Part shown: one piece after another, positions 1 to 12,789 of the stretch
How the letters are laid out: every line of letters starts with the position of its first letter
Position numbering within the stretch: position 1 is the stretch's first letter
Assembly (NCBI RefSeq): GCF_018991925.1
Contig: NW_024725520.1
Location: forward strand, 78,501 to 142,500
Source: Homarus americanus
Lineage: Eukaryota; Arthropoda; Malacostraca; Decapoda; Nephropidae
Length of the DNA: 64,000 nucleotides
Reading direction: 5' to 3'
Translations under genes and position numbers: made by a program
Notes under the pieces: model-generated
What the model saw: only the letters and a program-made list of their open reading frames with translations
Told to the model about the DNA's origin: nothing
Databases searched by the model: none

Positions 1-360
1 GAGATAAGAAGCACTTGAGTCTGGGCTTCGTCTCCTTATCACTTTAGTCCATCGGTGATTCGTTCATCATTATCAGATACATCACTCGACTCCTTGCTTC
101 TATCATCACTAAATCCATCGCCGTTTCCTTCATCATTACCAGATCCATCAAGGGACTCACTGCCGTCTGGGAGTATAATATACAATCATCCAATCCGGTA
201 CCATTCTCAAAGTGGCAGTAATAACAGATAAGAAATAACACCAATACCAGTTCTGTAATGAAGTTAAACCCTGTGTCCGCCAGTACCAACATCAGTTATA
301 TCGTGATCAATCTGTCATCTCTCATGTTTACAAATTGCAACATCATTAGCTTTGCAAACT
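1..360. repeat. Two-copy degenerate 66-bp repeat in otherwise unremarkable sequence
   Basis: Segments starting with TCCATCG at 48 and 114 share the pattern TCCATCG, then TTC, then TTCATCATTA, then CAGAT, then CATCA, at 66-bp spacing. A minus-strand frame stays open because 66 is a multiple of three. No gene is recognised. Confidence 0.5.
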
Positions 361-1190
361 ACATTATCCTCAGTTAAAGTTTTTTGCAGTTTCATCATAC
401 ATAATTTGCCAGGTCTCGGATTACCCCCCCCCCCTTTCCCCTAAACAACAACAAAAGCATCAGCTCAGTTTAAGATATGAACATCTCGGATTTAAATTAT
501 ACCATCATACACTCCTACACACCTCCCACCACACGATAAACTGGATATAACACACTAACAAGGGATCATTTCTTCACTACATCGATATCCCATTGTAGTT
601 ATATGGGGCGGCGGGGCGGAGGGGCGGTTCATCTGCAGGTAAGTCAAGGTACATCATCTCTCACAACCTCGAGTAAGACATTAAGGTAAAATATCATACC
701 TACAGATCACAGGTAACGAGTGTGATTACCCGCGTGTGGCCCGGGGAAGGCATGTAAGAACCCTCGGGCCACCCTGCAGCATCATGAAGGGGAGATAATT
801 TGCCGTGATTACAGGTTTATTCCCGACAGGACAACGACAGCTGGAGATGAGAAAATCCTCTGAGTTGTTTGTGGTCACGATAATGCACACGCAGTCTCAC
901 GCACGCAACAGTAATGATGTCTGGAGTGTGATTGTGGACACGCTAGTCATATGGTGTGTGGCTAGTGTAGTGAGAAGTTGGCAAAATGGCAACAGGGAGG
1001 ATTTTTTTTTTTTTCTGTACAGTTACGTCATCGTCATCTTTTATAATTAAGTATATGATATTATTAAAGTCATCGTCGTCGGTCAGTCAGTCAGTTTGTG
1101 GTTCTGTGATGGTGATTTAACCTTAACATGTCACCATCAATCTTGAGAAAGTCACCATCACTAAGGGAAAACACAAACCTAAAATTTTCT
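361..1190. other. Unassigned non-coding sequence
   Basis: It contains a poly-C run at 424-434 and a short GGGGCGGCGGGGCGG patch at 605-628. No exon-like open frame with convincing splice sites is seen. Confidence 0.5.
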
Positions 1191-1199
1191 TCAATGCAT

Positions 1200-1322
1200 T
1201 CCTCCAGTATCACCACAACCATCACAATCATCACCACCACAACCACCTTATCATCACCACAACCATCACAATCATCACCACCACAACCCACCACTACCTG
1301 CAAACCTTAACCACCACCACTG
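1200..1322. repeat. CAC/ATC-rich simple repeat
   Basis: Irregular CACCACAACCATCACAATCAT units occur, with a block of about 35 bp present twice. The apparent small proteins here on both strands are low-complexity Thr/Pro or Val/Asp artefacts. Confidence 0.8.
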
Positions 1323-1832
1323 GCAATTAGCATCACCAATCCCACCTCACACACCTGAACAACCACCACTTCTTCTTCTTCCTCCCTCCCCCACCTTCAC
1401 CCTGCCTCCCAAACACTTCCGCTACCACAAGCACCTCCGCTACTTCAGGTGTAACTATCCCTTCTCCCTTCTCCCCTTCACACCACGTCTGGCAAAGCAT
1501 CAAGACAGGGTTCAGTGTTAGTGGATACAAAGACACCGCAGTACCCTAAGCTTCCGTCTGCCAGTGACCAAGCAGTGTGCCCTCACCGCCTTCTTCATGA
1601 CTCACAGACCAGCGCCTGTAGGGGGTGAAGACCTTAGCATAACACTTGTACAACTTTACGACTCTTCCTGCTTCTAGAAAGTAATTGATTACTAAAAGAT
1701 TAAGAAGACGAAGAAGAAGGAGGAAACAGCTGATGATAGTGCGAGAAGAGATAATTTAATAAAGGTGTGACTACGTGTCTAAAAAAGAATTTAATCTAAT
1801 TGGTGTTAGAGGTTCGGAATCAATTACTGTGG

Positions 1833-2185
1833 AAGTCCGTGGTTTACGAAGTAGCATAATACTAACAAGTTCGTGATTTAAGAAGTAACATAATACTGTA
1901 CACGTTCGTGGTTTAAGAAGTAACATAATACTGTACAAGTTCGTGGTTTAAGAAGTAACATAATACTGTACAAGTTCGTGTTTTAAGAAGTAACATAATA
2001 CTAACAAGTTCGTGATTTAAGAAGTAACATAATACTGTACACGTTCGTGGTTTAAGAAGTAACATAATACTGTACAAGTTCGTGGTTTAAGAAGTAACAT
2101 AATACTGTACAAGTTCGTGTTTTAAGAAGTAACATAATACCGTGCAAGTTCGTGGTTTAAGAAAGTAACATAATACTGTTTAATA
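1833..2185. repeat. 35-bp minisatellite with a 139-bp higher-order unit
   Basis: The basic unit starts AAGTTCGTGGTTTAAGAAGT and continues AACATAATACTGTAC (35 bp), with about nine to ten copies. Variant copies recur in the same order (GATTT, then ACGTTCG, then GGTTT, then GTTTT with a shortened ACTAAC end). Blocks starting CTAACAAG at 1862 and 2001 are therefore nearly identical, a period of 139 bp, which is four 35-bp units minus one base. Confidence 0.95.
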
Positions 2186-2353
2186 AGTGCAGATGACATA
2201 ATGAGATGGAAAGTCAGTTAAAAAAAATAGTACAAGATTTATGTAAACAGAAAAGGATCCGGGAAACATCAGTCACCCTGGACTCGTCCATCATCACCTC
2301 AACGTATATCCTGTTTAGATTATTATGATTTATATAAAGTAGCCATGATCGTC

Positions 2354-2356
<3 letters not shown>

Positions 2357-2408
<52 letters not shown>
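2357..2408. repeat. (CA)26 microsatellite
   Basis: This is a pure CA dinucleotide run. Val/Cys frames on the minus strand are artefacts. Confidence 0.98.
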
Positions 2409-2409
<1 letters not shown>

Positions 2410-2552
2410 TTACCGAGGATGAGTGTCAGGAAATCTCGGAATCCCTATGCGTGTGAAATTCTGTTAAATCTTTCCATACTATACAACAAGGATTCGATCA
2501 CAATAATAGACGTTATATACTGCACAGCCATCCCAAGCAACAGTAAACAAAT

Positions 2553-3115
2553 AAAAAAATAAAAAAATAAATAAATAAATATCAATAAGAACAGACCAGG
2601 TATTCAACACGAGACAACAATTATAAAATTCAACACTACTTCTCCCGACCCCTTCCTTCCCTTGCCTACCTCTACCACCTGCAGTACACATCGCAATCTA
2701 CCTACCTACCTATCTAACTATCTACCTCTACCATCATCTACTCGCTCACCTATCATCAACCTATCAACACTTCCCTATCAACACAACCACTTTCTGCTCA
2801 TCCCATCTCTACCATCTATCCACCAGTCCCCTATCAAAACTACCTATCCATCATAACCACCTATCCACACCCAATACCTAACCACCCACCTATCCACCAC
2901 ACTAAGATCACCTATATAGTTACTCGGGTAATAAATTGCCTACCAGGTATAATGAAAAGGAAACCCAACCCAACCCCCTCCCCAGACCTCTCCAACCATC
3001 ACCATCACTCCCGTCACACCATCACCGTGTCGTCCTCCTCACTATCACCACCAATGCGTCTCGGTAAGTGGACCCCCATCATCACCATCCTCACTATCAC
3101 ATCATCCGAAAAATA
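2553..3115. repeat. Simple-sequence region (AAAT, then CTAC/CTAT and CCATCAC-rich)
   Basis: AAATAAATAAAT-type sequence at 2553-2581 is followed by irregular CTACCTAC and CACCTATCCA units and then ATCACCATC-rich sequence. The composition is strongly biased and no gene signal is seen. Confidence 0.65.
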
Positions 3116-3189
3116 TAAAAAAATGTCTAACTGATCATCACAATCTGTTCTCTAATCTACAGCACATGCGATAATCTTCTCTGGGGGAT

Positions 3190-3480
3190 TGGACAAGAGC
3201 CAGACCACATTCTTAAAAAGTCTTACGATTTTACTCTGCTTTTTACATCATTAATCGAAGCTCGCCAAGAAGTCTTTTTAAGTTTTACGTTCCTCCTAAG
3301 AGCCGGTCGTGTAGTATTCGACAAGACCAAAACTACACCTGACTACAAGTGATTTCACGCAATTTCCTCCTTTAATCGACCGTAAAATAGCCAATCACAT
3401 GTCACCCTTTTTAAAGCTGGAGATTACTCGCAATTGCTCCTTGTAATCAACTGACGAGAGACCAGTCGTTTGTCAGTTGT
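3190..3480. repeat. Old, degenerate ~75-bp tandem repeat
   Basis: Segments near 3352 and 3427 align as GATTTCACGCAATTTCCTCC against GATTACTCGCAATTGCTCCT. Both continue through a TAATC-GAC motif and a GTCA/GTCAG motif. Weaker copies precede them. The rest of the 3.1-5.6 kb stretch holds C/T-rich unique sequence only. Confidence 0.45.
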
Positions 3481-5620
3481 AAAAAAAAAAATAAAAAAAA
3501 TTCACTCAAGTGCAGTTTGTCTTTTGTCGTACGAAGGGATTTTTTTTTCATCCTTCGACCAAAGAAAATGTCGGGAGAGGCAATGAATAGGTTCTGTCCG
3601 TCCGTCAGTTAGTCCGAGTTTCCTTATATTATAACTAAAGTGTTTTTATTATATTCATACAATTTTACATACACACAAATCACAAACGTCTACGATATAA
3701 GTAAGAGTAGTATCGTACCTTCTTTAAATCTCTGAACTGGCGTCTTAATATATTCACACACAAGGGAAAAAAAAAATGCTGCTTGAAAACACTACGTCTG
3801 CTTGATACAAGGTGGCGCTGTTCTCACCTCCGGGTTTATCGTCTCTTTTATATACACGTTCCTTCACTTCCACTATCTCCTGCTTTATTGGGTTTATTCA
3901 CCTCGCATTTTTTTATTTTTTTTTTTGCTTTCTTCTATCTTCCGTTATTTGACACAACGTTAGCCTGTTGTTTACCAAGCGCAGACTCCTCACCAGCTCA
4001 CCTTGCATCTTCTTCATAATCAGTTTTAGTTTACATTGCATTTTCTTGTCATCATCACTGGTTTAGTTTATGTTCCCAAACCCGAAAAATTAGCTTCCTT
4101 ATTTTACATTCTTTATCTTCATCAAATTCTTCGTTTATTCTTGTCTTTTTCTACTTCTCTCCCTTAAATGTTTTTCTTAATCTTGCGTTCTCTAACTTAC
4201 TCTAAAACTCCTTCTATATCTTGTTTTCTCATCATCAGCATACTGACTCCACAAAAGATCATCTGTTTTCATCTGTGAAACCTCAATTGTTGGATGTGGT
4301 GGTCTACGTCGGCCGTGCTGTGGTCCAGTAGTTCTCTGGCTCCACCACACTCCGCCCTCTCTCCCGCCCTACCACCAGCACCACCTGGCTGGGTCAGGGG
4401 CAGGTGGTGGTGCCCTCAGGTACCACAGGTGAAAGGTGACCCGCAGACCACACCACAACTTGCTCAACACGACCGAGTTTGTAGGAATTTGGTTTGCTAC
4501 CCATACGTTTAATAATTCTTACTACCATACAGTACCTTCAATATTCAGAAGTAGATTGTATGGTGCAGTAGTACTAACAAATGTGAATTACATCCAAAGT
4601 GCAATTTTTGAATGGTTTAAGTCTGTTGTACGAGAGAAAATAGTAAAACTTGCGTGTTGACGAAGCCTAAGTCGGGGTCGGATAAGTGTGTCAGAACGAA
4701 AGAAGATTGTCTGGGCGCTGTCTAGAGGCGGGCGAGAGAGCGAGCGGTGGAGGAGGTTGTGTGGAAGTGATGCAGCAATCTGGGCGGCAGGTCCTGGGGC
4801 CTCTATACTTCGGCATGCTCAGCCAACTCACTCACTTTCCTGCAACCAAACATGCACGCACGGGCGTATAATTGCACATATAAAGCGACCCCCTCAGTCA
4901 AGCAATACCTGCCACTTCTCCACGCCCTTTTTACTCTCTGCCTGCCCACACTCCAGACAATGAGGTGTCCCCTCAGTCTCTCTCTTCAATACCTTCTTGT
5001 CTTATTGTTGTCTTATTTACGTACTATTTTATATTGTTTCATGACCTCAAAAGTCTCTAATTATAACCACATTGTCTCAAATCCCAGTGTCAATCCTTAC
5101 CTCAGGATGCAGCTGATAGCTTCTCTCGTATTTCATAAAGGTTACCTCATGTTTATCCCCTTCATTACTGATACTCGTCGCTTTAACTGATGGGCTCTCA
5201 TTTACTGATAAACTTGATTGGCATTTACCGATATACAAGATGATTTTCAATTGCAGTCTGCAACAATATCTCATAAATGATATATCTAATGAAATAAATC
5301 GTACCTAGTGACCTGAGGGTGTGGGAAGGACTCAGGCTCATGGCTCTACGACACAAGGTCACAACGGGCAAAAGAACATTGAAAATACAAAAATAATTAC
5401 TAGTACATCTAAATACAGGTTCTAATCCCATATATATTACACGCTGAGCGTTTTATTAAACTCAACAATATGAAATGGAGTCCCACATGCGTTCGATCAG
5501 TAAGGGCAGTTATTACAAAATGCTGTAACAAGACTTTTGTTTTCAGTACACAAGGTCGTTTTTCTTCTCCCCGACTGTTAAGCAGCCCTTCACAGCTGGG
5601 TGGAGTAGAAAAAAAAACCC
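3481..5620. other. Unassigned sequence, partly C/T-rich
   Basis: Pyrimidine-rich sequence occupies 3880-4270. Short open frames at 4294-5190 overlap in all frames and have no recognisable domain or codon bias. Confidence 0.45.
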
Positions 5621-5623
5621 ATT

Positions 5624-5625
<2 letters not shown>

Positions 5626-5703
<78 letters not shown>
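5626..5703. repeat. (TG)n microsatellite, about 39 units
   Basis: This is a pure TG run, with an interrupted GTGTG tail to about 5718. Confidence 0.98.
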
Positions 5704-5705
<2 letters not shown>

Positions 5706-5939
5706 GTGTGCGTGTGTACCATATATCAAATTGTGGTTAAAGTAAATAAATCTTGAGAGAGAGAGAGACATACAGTAATTACTTCGTTTCATCATTAACT
5801 AATGGGTAGCCGGCACCATACACACTGACTGGTGTTGACAAATCGTGGCCAAGACCTGACAGGTTTGTATCGTTCCCTTCATGACAGATCAACAATAGCC
5901 TTGTCTTGTGAGGATAACTGAGATTCACCTTTCCTATGA

Positions 5940-7845
5940 GCTCCCACACATCCCTGTCTACCACACACACTGTACAGACTGTCATCTACCTCCACACCAC
6001 CAGACCCCTCCACACACACTGTACTAGACTGTCATCTACCTCCCACACTGTACCAGACTGTATCTACCTCCACACACTGTACCAGACTGTCAACTACTCC
6101 ACACACTGTACCAGACCGTCATCTACCTCCACACACTGTACTAGACTGTCATCTACCTCCACACACTGTACTAGACTGTCATCTACCTCCACACAATGTA
6201 CTAGACTCATCTACCTCCACACCTATCATCTACCTCCACACACACTGCTAGACTGTCATCTACCTCCACACTGCCCAGACTGTCATCTACCTCCACACAC
6301 ACTGTACCAGACTGTCATCTACTCCACACACTGTCACCCACACTGTCATCCACTGTACTAGACTGCTACCTCCACTGTACTAGACTGTCATCTACCTCCA
6401 CACACTGTACCAGACTGTCATCTACCTCCACACACTGTACTAGACTGTCTACCTCCACACAACAGACTCTACCTCCACACACTGTACCAGACTGTCATCT
6501 ACCTCCACACACTGTACCAGACTGTCATCTACCTCCACACTGACTAGACTGTCATCTACCTCCACACACTGTACAGACTGTCATCTACCTCCACACAATG
6601 CACCAGACTGTCATCTACCTCCACACACTGTACCAGACTGTCAACTATACACACTGCCAGACTGTCATCCTCCACACACTGTACCAGACTGTCATCTACC
6701 TCCACACACTGTACTAGCTGTCATCTACCTCCACACAATGTACTAGACTGTCATCTACCTCCACATACTAGACTGTCATCTACCTCCACACAATGCCAGA
6801 CTGTCATCTACCTCCACACAGTACTAGACTGTCATCTACCTCCACACGACCTACCTCCACACACTGTACCAGACTGTCATCTACCTCCACACACTGTACC
6901 AGACTGTCATCTACCTCCACACACACTGTACCAGACTGTCATCTACCTCCACACACTGTACTAGACTGTCATACCTCCACACACTGTACAGACTGTCATC
7001 TACTCACACAATGTACTAGACTGTCATCCTCCACCTGCCAGACGTCATCTACCAACTGTACCTCACACAATGTACTAGACTGTCATCTACTCCCACACAA
7101 TGCACCAGACTGTCATCTACCTCCACACAATGTACTAGACTGTCATCTACCTCCACACACTGTACCAGACTGTCATCTACCTCCACACAATGTACCAGAC
7201 TGTCATCTACCTCCACACACTGTACTAGACTGTCATCTACCTCCACACAATGCACCAGACTGTCATCTACCTCCACACACTGTACCAGACTGTCATCTAC
7301 CTCCACACAATGCACCAGACTGTCATCTACCTCCAACACCACAATGCACCAGACTGTCATCTACCTCCACACACAATGCAGACTGTCATCTACCTCCACA
7401 ATGCACCAGACTGTCATCTACCTCCACACAATGTACTAGACTGTCATCTACCTCCACACAATGCACCAGACTGTCATCTACCTCCACAATGTACTAGACT
7501 GTCATCTACCTCCACACACTGTACCAGACTGTCATCTACCTCCACACAATGCACCAGACTGTCATCCTCCACACTGTACTAGACTGTCATCTACCTCCAC
7601 AATGCACCAGACTGTCATCTACCTCCACACAATGCACCAGACTGTCATCTACCTCCACACACTGTACCAGACTGCCATCTACCTCCACACCATGCACCAG
7701 ACTGTCATCTACCTCCACACAATGCACCAGACTGTCATCTACCTCCACACAATGCACCAGACTGTCATCTACCTCCACACACTGTACCAGACTGCCATCT
7801 ACCTCCACACAATGCACCAGACTGTCATCTACCTCCACATATTAT
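5940..7845. repeat. ~30-bp minisatellite, about 60 copies
   Basis: The core is ACTGTACCAGACTGTCATCT followed by ACCTCCACAC. Two frequent variants read AATGCACCAG and ACTGTACTAG. Because 30 is a multiple of three, frames stay open for over 200 codons on the plus strand and about 100 on the minus strand. The peptides are pure repeats and the copies contain many indels, so this is not a gene. Copies before about 7080 are ragged, and those after are regular and often alternate between two variants. Confidence 0.96.
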
Positions 7846-7849
7846 CTCC

Positions 7850-10550
7850 GCTATGTTCCTCCCGCCAGTCAACACCTCAGCCGGGATCGGTCACCGCCGC
7901 GTCATCACCCATGCTTTACACCGTGTTGCGAGGTAATGAGCACGCATAACGAGCCCCGTATATGGCCCAGTGTAATTCCAACCGGTGATGGCAGGTAGTC
8001 TCCCGTGGCACCCTCTGTACTGGAAAGGTCACTACACCCGCGATACCATCTCCCAAGACCCACTGGAAAAGGACATGGGTGTGGAGTTTACCGAGCTCTG
8101 AGGGTCTTGGTGTGTGTATATGTTAACAAAGACTGCCGATCTAGTGGATGTCTTCACCTCCCGAAGTCATGGGAATTTTAAGCTATCACTGGAAAGGCTA
8201 AAGGTATCCTGTGAGGCAGTAGTGGACAGGTTCCTCCAGGTACTTTTAAACATTTAAATGGCGGAGCAGTGATTGTCTATACCACTTATGACCAACCAAG
8301 TTTTAAAGCCACCAGCGGAAGGCTCATTAAACGTTACCTAACGCAGTTTAAAGGTCTTTTGGTGAATCTTTCATGTGAGGAGTTAAATTTTAAGGCCTAA
8401 GTGGTTTAAAATAGCAATTGGTTACATTTCTAACACGTAGCCACAGACACCTTGGTCTGTATACACATGATGTCTGCCCTCCCCTAAAATATTTACGGCA
8501 ACGAACACACCTTACTCACACAACCTAAAAATTATTAAGTTTAAAACTGTACGTAATTTAAGCATTCCCAAAACTGCTGACAAAACTGAACAAAAGTTTT
8601 GTCCAAATTCCTTCAGCCAAAAGAGGGTGAATGAACGTTAATCTTCCAGACTAAAAGCAACTTTGAGATCTGGAGGATCCGTTAGTCATGCACCTCAAAG
8701 GCTCTTTTAAAGGCTGAACAGTTGTGTTGACCACTTATACGTCCAAATTATTGGATAACTGTCGCTAACGATGTCAAATTGCCCAGGCCGACTGCTTGTT
8801 TACCAGGTGAGCGTCACGCCTGGCTTCTCCCCCGCTACCCAAAACATGACAGACTCTAGGCAGAGAGGCAGACGACCATGACCACAACTACTTTGCTGTC
8901 ACTCGGAATCGAGTATGATACAATGTTATGAGTTATTAAGGATGTCACCTTCGTTGGCGAGCTCTGAGGTGACTAGAGAGGCCGATACGGGACCGGCAGC
9001 ATCTAGTGCGGGAGGGGCGGCGGCAGCGTCTTTCCGGCGCTGGTGCTTGTCTGCCTCGGTATGCGTTCGGGCTGACTCGAAAGTATTGACACTTTCTTGT
9101 GTGGTGGTGCTCCTCCAAGCGTTACGGTGTGGAGTAATCGTCTCCCAGGTAAAGGGATCTATTTGGCACTTTCAGGTTTGTCTTAAAACTATCATTATAC
9201 CTTTTCAGTTGCCCGCCGGTGTTACGTTTACTATTCGTTAGGCGACTGTAAAGTAGCTGCTTTGGCAGTCTTCTGTCGTCCATGCGGGTAACATTGCCAG
9301 TCCAACGTAGTTTTCATGGATAATGGTAGCCTCGATGCTCCTACAGTTGGCAAAACACAAACACACGCCCCTCGTACACATGCAGATCCAAATGCGACTC
9401 CAGACCTTTGTCACATGCGCCAGATACCTTGGATATGGTCGCCAGAAAATGAGGACTAATAACTATTTACAGCATGTCACTTGATTTATCCGCCTTTACT
9501 TCTTTTATAGACTTTGAATAAAAGTTTTACACCAGTAGTGTTGTTAAATTTATTTATTTTGTTGTGTAATCAAAACAATGGCTGTCTGTAAATACTTCGA
9601 ACTCTTTTCACGTCAAGAGGAGTCTCCTTGACACACACTGATGCACTGAATACCACACTAAAAAAAATGTCAGTGTAGTGATCAACTGGTGCAGGCGTGT
9701 TAGAGGCAATTGAACAGATTACTCTATCAGCTGGGATGGATTGAGTGACGGCGCTGATTGCAGGACTGTGAATAGCAACTCTTGAGTAGATCAGGCGACC
9801 TCCCGATGCTCTCATGTCTGTCAGGTTGTATGGAGACAGACAACCATACAATCTTCAGAGAAAATTGGATTTTTCTCAAAAGACTTTTACTTAACCGGGT
9901 TACTACTTGTATGATGATAATCACCCACAGTGGTATCAGGAACCTCACGAGGGACTGGTGGCTGGTTCTGAGCTCTAATCCTATCAGCACAGAGGCAGGC
10001 ATGTAAGGGTGGTGGTCCTCCGTGACAACACACACACACACACACAAATATACGCTGACATAACCAGAGTACCTCTGTCACGACGCCGCTGAACCAGTAA
10101 TTAGTCTCCCTCTGGCGGGTTTCCCCAACATGATCCGTTTTCTGTGAGTCATAATTAAAGGGCAGACCTAAGTCGCCATGCACACCATGTGATACACGGG
10201 TATGAAGGAATGTACACTGAAAGACACGCTGTCATTTTTAGCTCTGTTCCGTAACATCAAGATACCATCCGAGTCAAGAATTTTGTTTACAAGGTATATT
10301 TATGTAATATAACACTGCAAAAACTTAAGTCGTCATGCAGAAGGATCACTCGAACCTTTTTTCGTAATTTCTTATCCGCGTCGCATCACGTCAGAGCCAC
10401 ATTACTGGGCCATAACGAGGTCAGGGGAGCATGAACGACATTAACACTTCCGCAGCACCGCCCTCTATGATGCCAGCAGCACCGGGAGTATGGCGAGATA
10501 ATACTCTCAGGCTGTGGCGATGGGCCCTGTGCCAGACTACCTGTGAGATG
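7850..10550. other. Unassigned non-coding sequence
   Basis: Repeated TTTAAA-centred fragments between 8150 and 8420 suggest an old degenerate tandem repeat. Short open frames at 8915-9241 (plus) and 9570-10183 (minus, overlapping one another) have no recognisable domain. A GC-rich patch lies at 8960-9060. Confidence 0.4.
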
Positions 10551-10557
10551 TAGAGAG

Positions 10558-10655
10558 GCGACGGGGGAAAGGTGTGATGGGGGGCGGGAAGGTGTGGCGG
10601 GGGGCGGGCGAGAAGATGTGGCGGGGATCGGGAAGGTGTGGCAAGGGGCGGAAAC
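10558..10655. repeat. 20-24-bp G-rich minisatellite, about 4 copies
   Basis: Units resemble GGTGTGGCGGGGGGCGGGAA with small length changes. The minus-strand Pro/Ser-rich frame is a repeat artefact. Confidence 0.8.
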
Positions 10656-10659
10656 AAGA

Positions 10660-11329
10660 CATAATGTACACAGGTGAACAGTGACCAGATAAATACAATG
10701 GTCAAAAATCAAACCAAACATTGCCACCTAAGGGTGTAGCTTCATTAAGACAGTACCAGTGCCAAAACTAGTATAATATTGTCAAAATCACACCGAACAA
10801 GTAAATTGTCAATATTATAAACAAAAACAGCTCAGCGGTAACGGAGTTGGACCTACAAATGAACGGAGGAACAACAATGATGGCAGTATATGTGTCAGCA
10901 CCAACAGCACCAATAGAATGTTCACCAACGACCACCCACAGTATACTTTAACGATCCTATTGGAGTAAATATAACCACGACACTAGTTCACTCCCCCATC
11001 ACCATACAGGTCAGTATTGACTTGGCCCTACAGTAAACATTTTCATGTTTATATAATTCACCGAGTTCTCTATACAGCATACCTGTAATCTTCAATTCTC
11101 ATTAATCTTCCTTCATTTGTATCTTTCTTTTACCTACAGTATCTCCTTTCTTCTGTGTAGGTCTCAGGAAGGTCATACTGGATACTGCAGTGCTGCGTGA
11201 GGGTCGGCAACCCTCCAATTTAGAAGAAAAGAAATCCTGTAGAGGTAAAACTAACCGCTCCATGATGCTTCAGGCACTTCATCTCTCTCTCTTGTATTAG
11301 AGAATAGTTATTAATCAGTGTATTTCACA
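10660..11329. other. Unassigned sequence
   Basis: AT-rich unique DNA with no open frame of interest. Confidence 0.5.
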
Positions 11330-11600
11330 TTAACATGCATATGTTACGGCCTTTTAACAAAAAGACTAAACAGGTGTCAGCTGGCCTTTTGCATAGTAGC
11401 ATTAAATGCCAGATCCCTAACCTGACCATGGCCTGGCATTTACTGCATTATGCAAAAGGGTAAGCTGTTTGGCCAAGTTTAGAATAGATTAGCTTAGGTT
11501 AAGGGCCTGCCATTTAATGCCATTCATGCAAAAAAGGCCCGCCTTTTTTGCAAAATAACCAATTTCGCAAAAAGGCCATAATATAAACACCCGTATATTA
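11330..11600. mobile_element. Fold-back / MITE-like imperfect palindrome
   Basis: The left arm contains GGCCTTTT at about 11349, then GGCCTTTTGCATAGTAGC and ATTAAATGCCAG to about 11412. The right arm contains CTGCCATTTAATGCC from 11508, then ATGCAAAAAAGGCCC, and AAAAAGGCCATAATA near 11578, which is the same series in reverse complement. A third inverted copy (CTGGCATTTACTGCATTATG) sits in the centre. No coding capacity is seen. The outer ends and any target-site duplication are unclear because (TA)n starts directly at the right end. Confidence 0.6.
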
Positions 11601-11820
<220 letters not shown>

Positions 11821-11902
11821 ACAGACGAAGTTCGAAAATTATCAATAGTGACAAAGACTCAGTCACAAAAAAAAAAAAAAAAAACAGTATTTTTTCCTGT
11901 AG

Positions 11903-12025
11903 ATCAAAGGGGCACAAGTGTTGGCGAGCCACGAGGAGCGCGTGGTGGCTCACACCGGCCGCCACTACCTCTACTTCATGGTCAAAATACACCACACTCC
12001 ACCCCTACAACCACCGCTCTTGTAG
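11903..12025 (+). CDS. Weak candidate terminal exon, unknown product
   Basis: After a pyrimidine-rich stretch ending TTTTTTCCTGTAG, an open frame of 40 codons runs to a TAG at 12023-12025. The frame is closed immediately upstream by the acceptor's own TAG, so it could be coding only if spliced there. Codons 6-28 mostly end in G or C, unlike the AT-rich surroundings, and include the peptide [20 protein letters not shown] do not recognise the family. The minus strand of the same stretch is also open, so the codon-bias argument is weak. It could be a decayed exon, a captured fragment or chance. Confidence 0.18.
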   Translation: MKGAQVLASHEERVVAHTGRHYLYFMVKIHHTPPLQPPLL

Positions 12026-12240
12026 CTGCAGGTGCATGAGGGTGTGCCGCCGACCAATTTACTACCAGGTGAACCAATCACTCACCCACATCGCGAATAT
12101 AAAGCAGCTTTGTCGGATACAACGAACTACAAGTGGTGTCGTAATTCATAGAAGAATCCCCCTTACTTCATTCACTCGAGAGGGGTTGAGTCGACAACCT
12201 CAAGATCCAGTTTCGGAGATACATAACACACAGTTGTAAA

Positions 12241-12389
12241 ATGTGTACCAGGGTGGAAAACGAGGTCAATGGCCAGCACCTGTGTCATCCTGGCGCCCTG
12301 GGACAGAAACCTGACCCCCGCCAGGCAGATGTAATAACATTCGGATGTAACATCTGCTCCCCGCCACCCTGTCCTTACCCTTCAAACAG
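12241..12389 (+). CDS. Weak candidate exon, unknown product
   Basis: An ATG at 12241, or an acceptor-like CAG at 12249-12251, opens a frame to a donor-like CAG|GTCAGT at 12389/12390. The encoded segment is fairly balanced in composition and includes several cysteines (CNICSPPPC). It lies on the same strand as the candidate exon 216 bp earlier. No domain is recognised and no supporting neighbour exon was found, so chance is a real possibility. Confidence 0.15.
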
Positions 12390-12789
12390 GTCAGTAACAT
12401 CTTATCAAATCATACATGAAATCCTTTAACTCTCCTCGTAGTTAAGCATCAATTTAATTTCCATTAACCATCATATACAATATCTATCTTCCCTTAACCA
12501 CACTCGACTCCATCCCTACATCTTTCTCTACGCATTAAAATTTTCGAGTGACTAAAAATTATCCTACGAAAACACATTTTTTATAGCATCCCAGCAATAT
12601 GATCACTGAGCTCTCCTGAGTATAGCGACAAGAGGTAATAAAAAAACAATGCAGCATCAACACAAGCGATACAACACTGCCACAGTATACATGGTTTATG
12701 CTACTAGCTATCAGTGGCGCCGCTACAACCACAGGCAGAACCTCTTTGACTGCCACAAGACGACCCAACATAAGCAGTAGCACCAGTAA

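Noticed and set aside
5936..7998. Several open frames of 80-234 codons on both strands
   Set aside because: They are translations of the 30-bp minisatellite. The period is a multiple of three, the peptides are pure repeats and copies contain frame-breaking indels.
9570..10183. Overlapping minus-strand frames near a CA run
   Set aside because: Three registers are open at once and none has a recognisable domain. They may be part of a dispersed repeat but this cannot be supported from the window.
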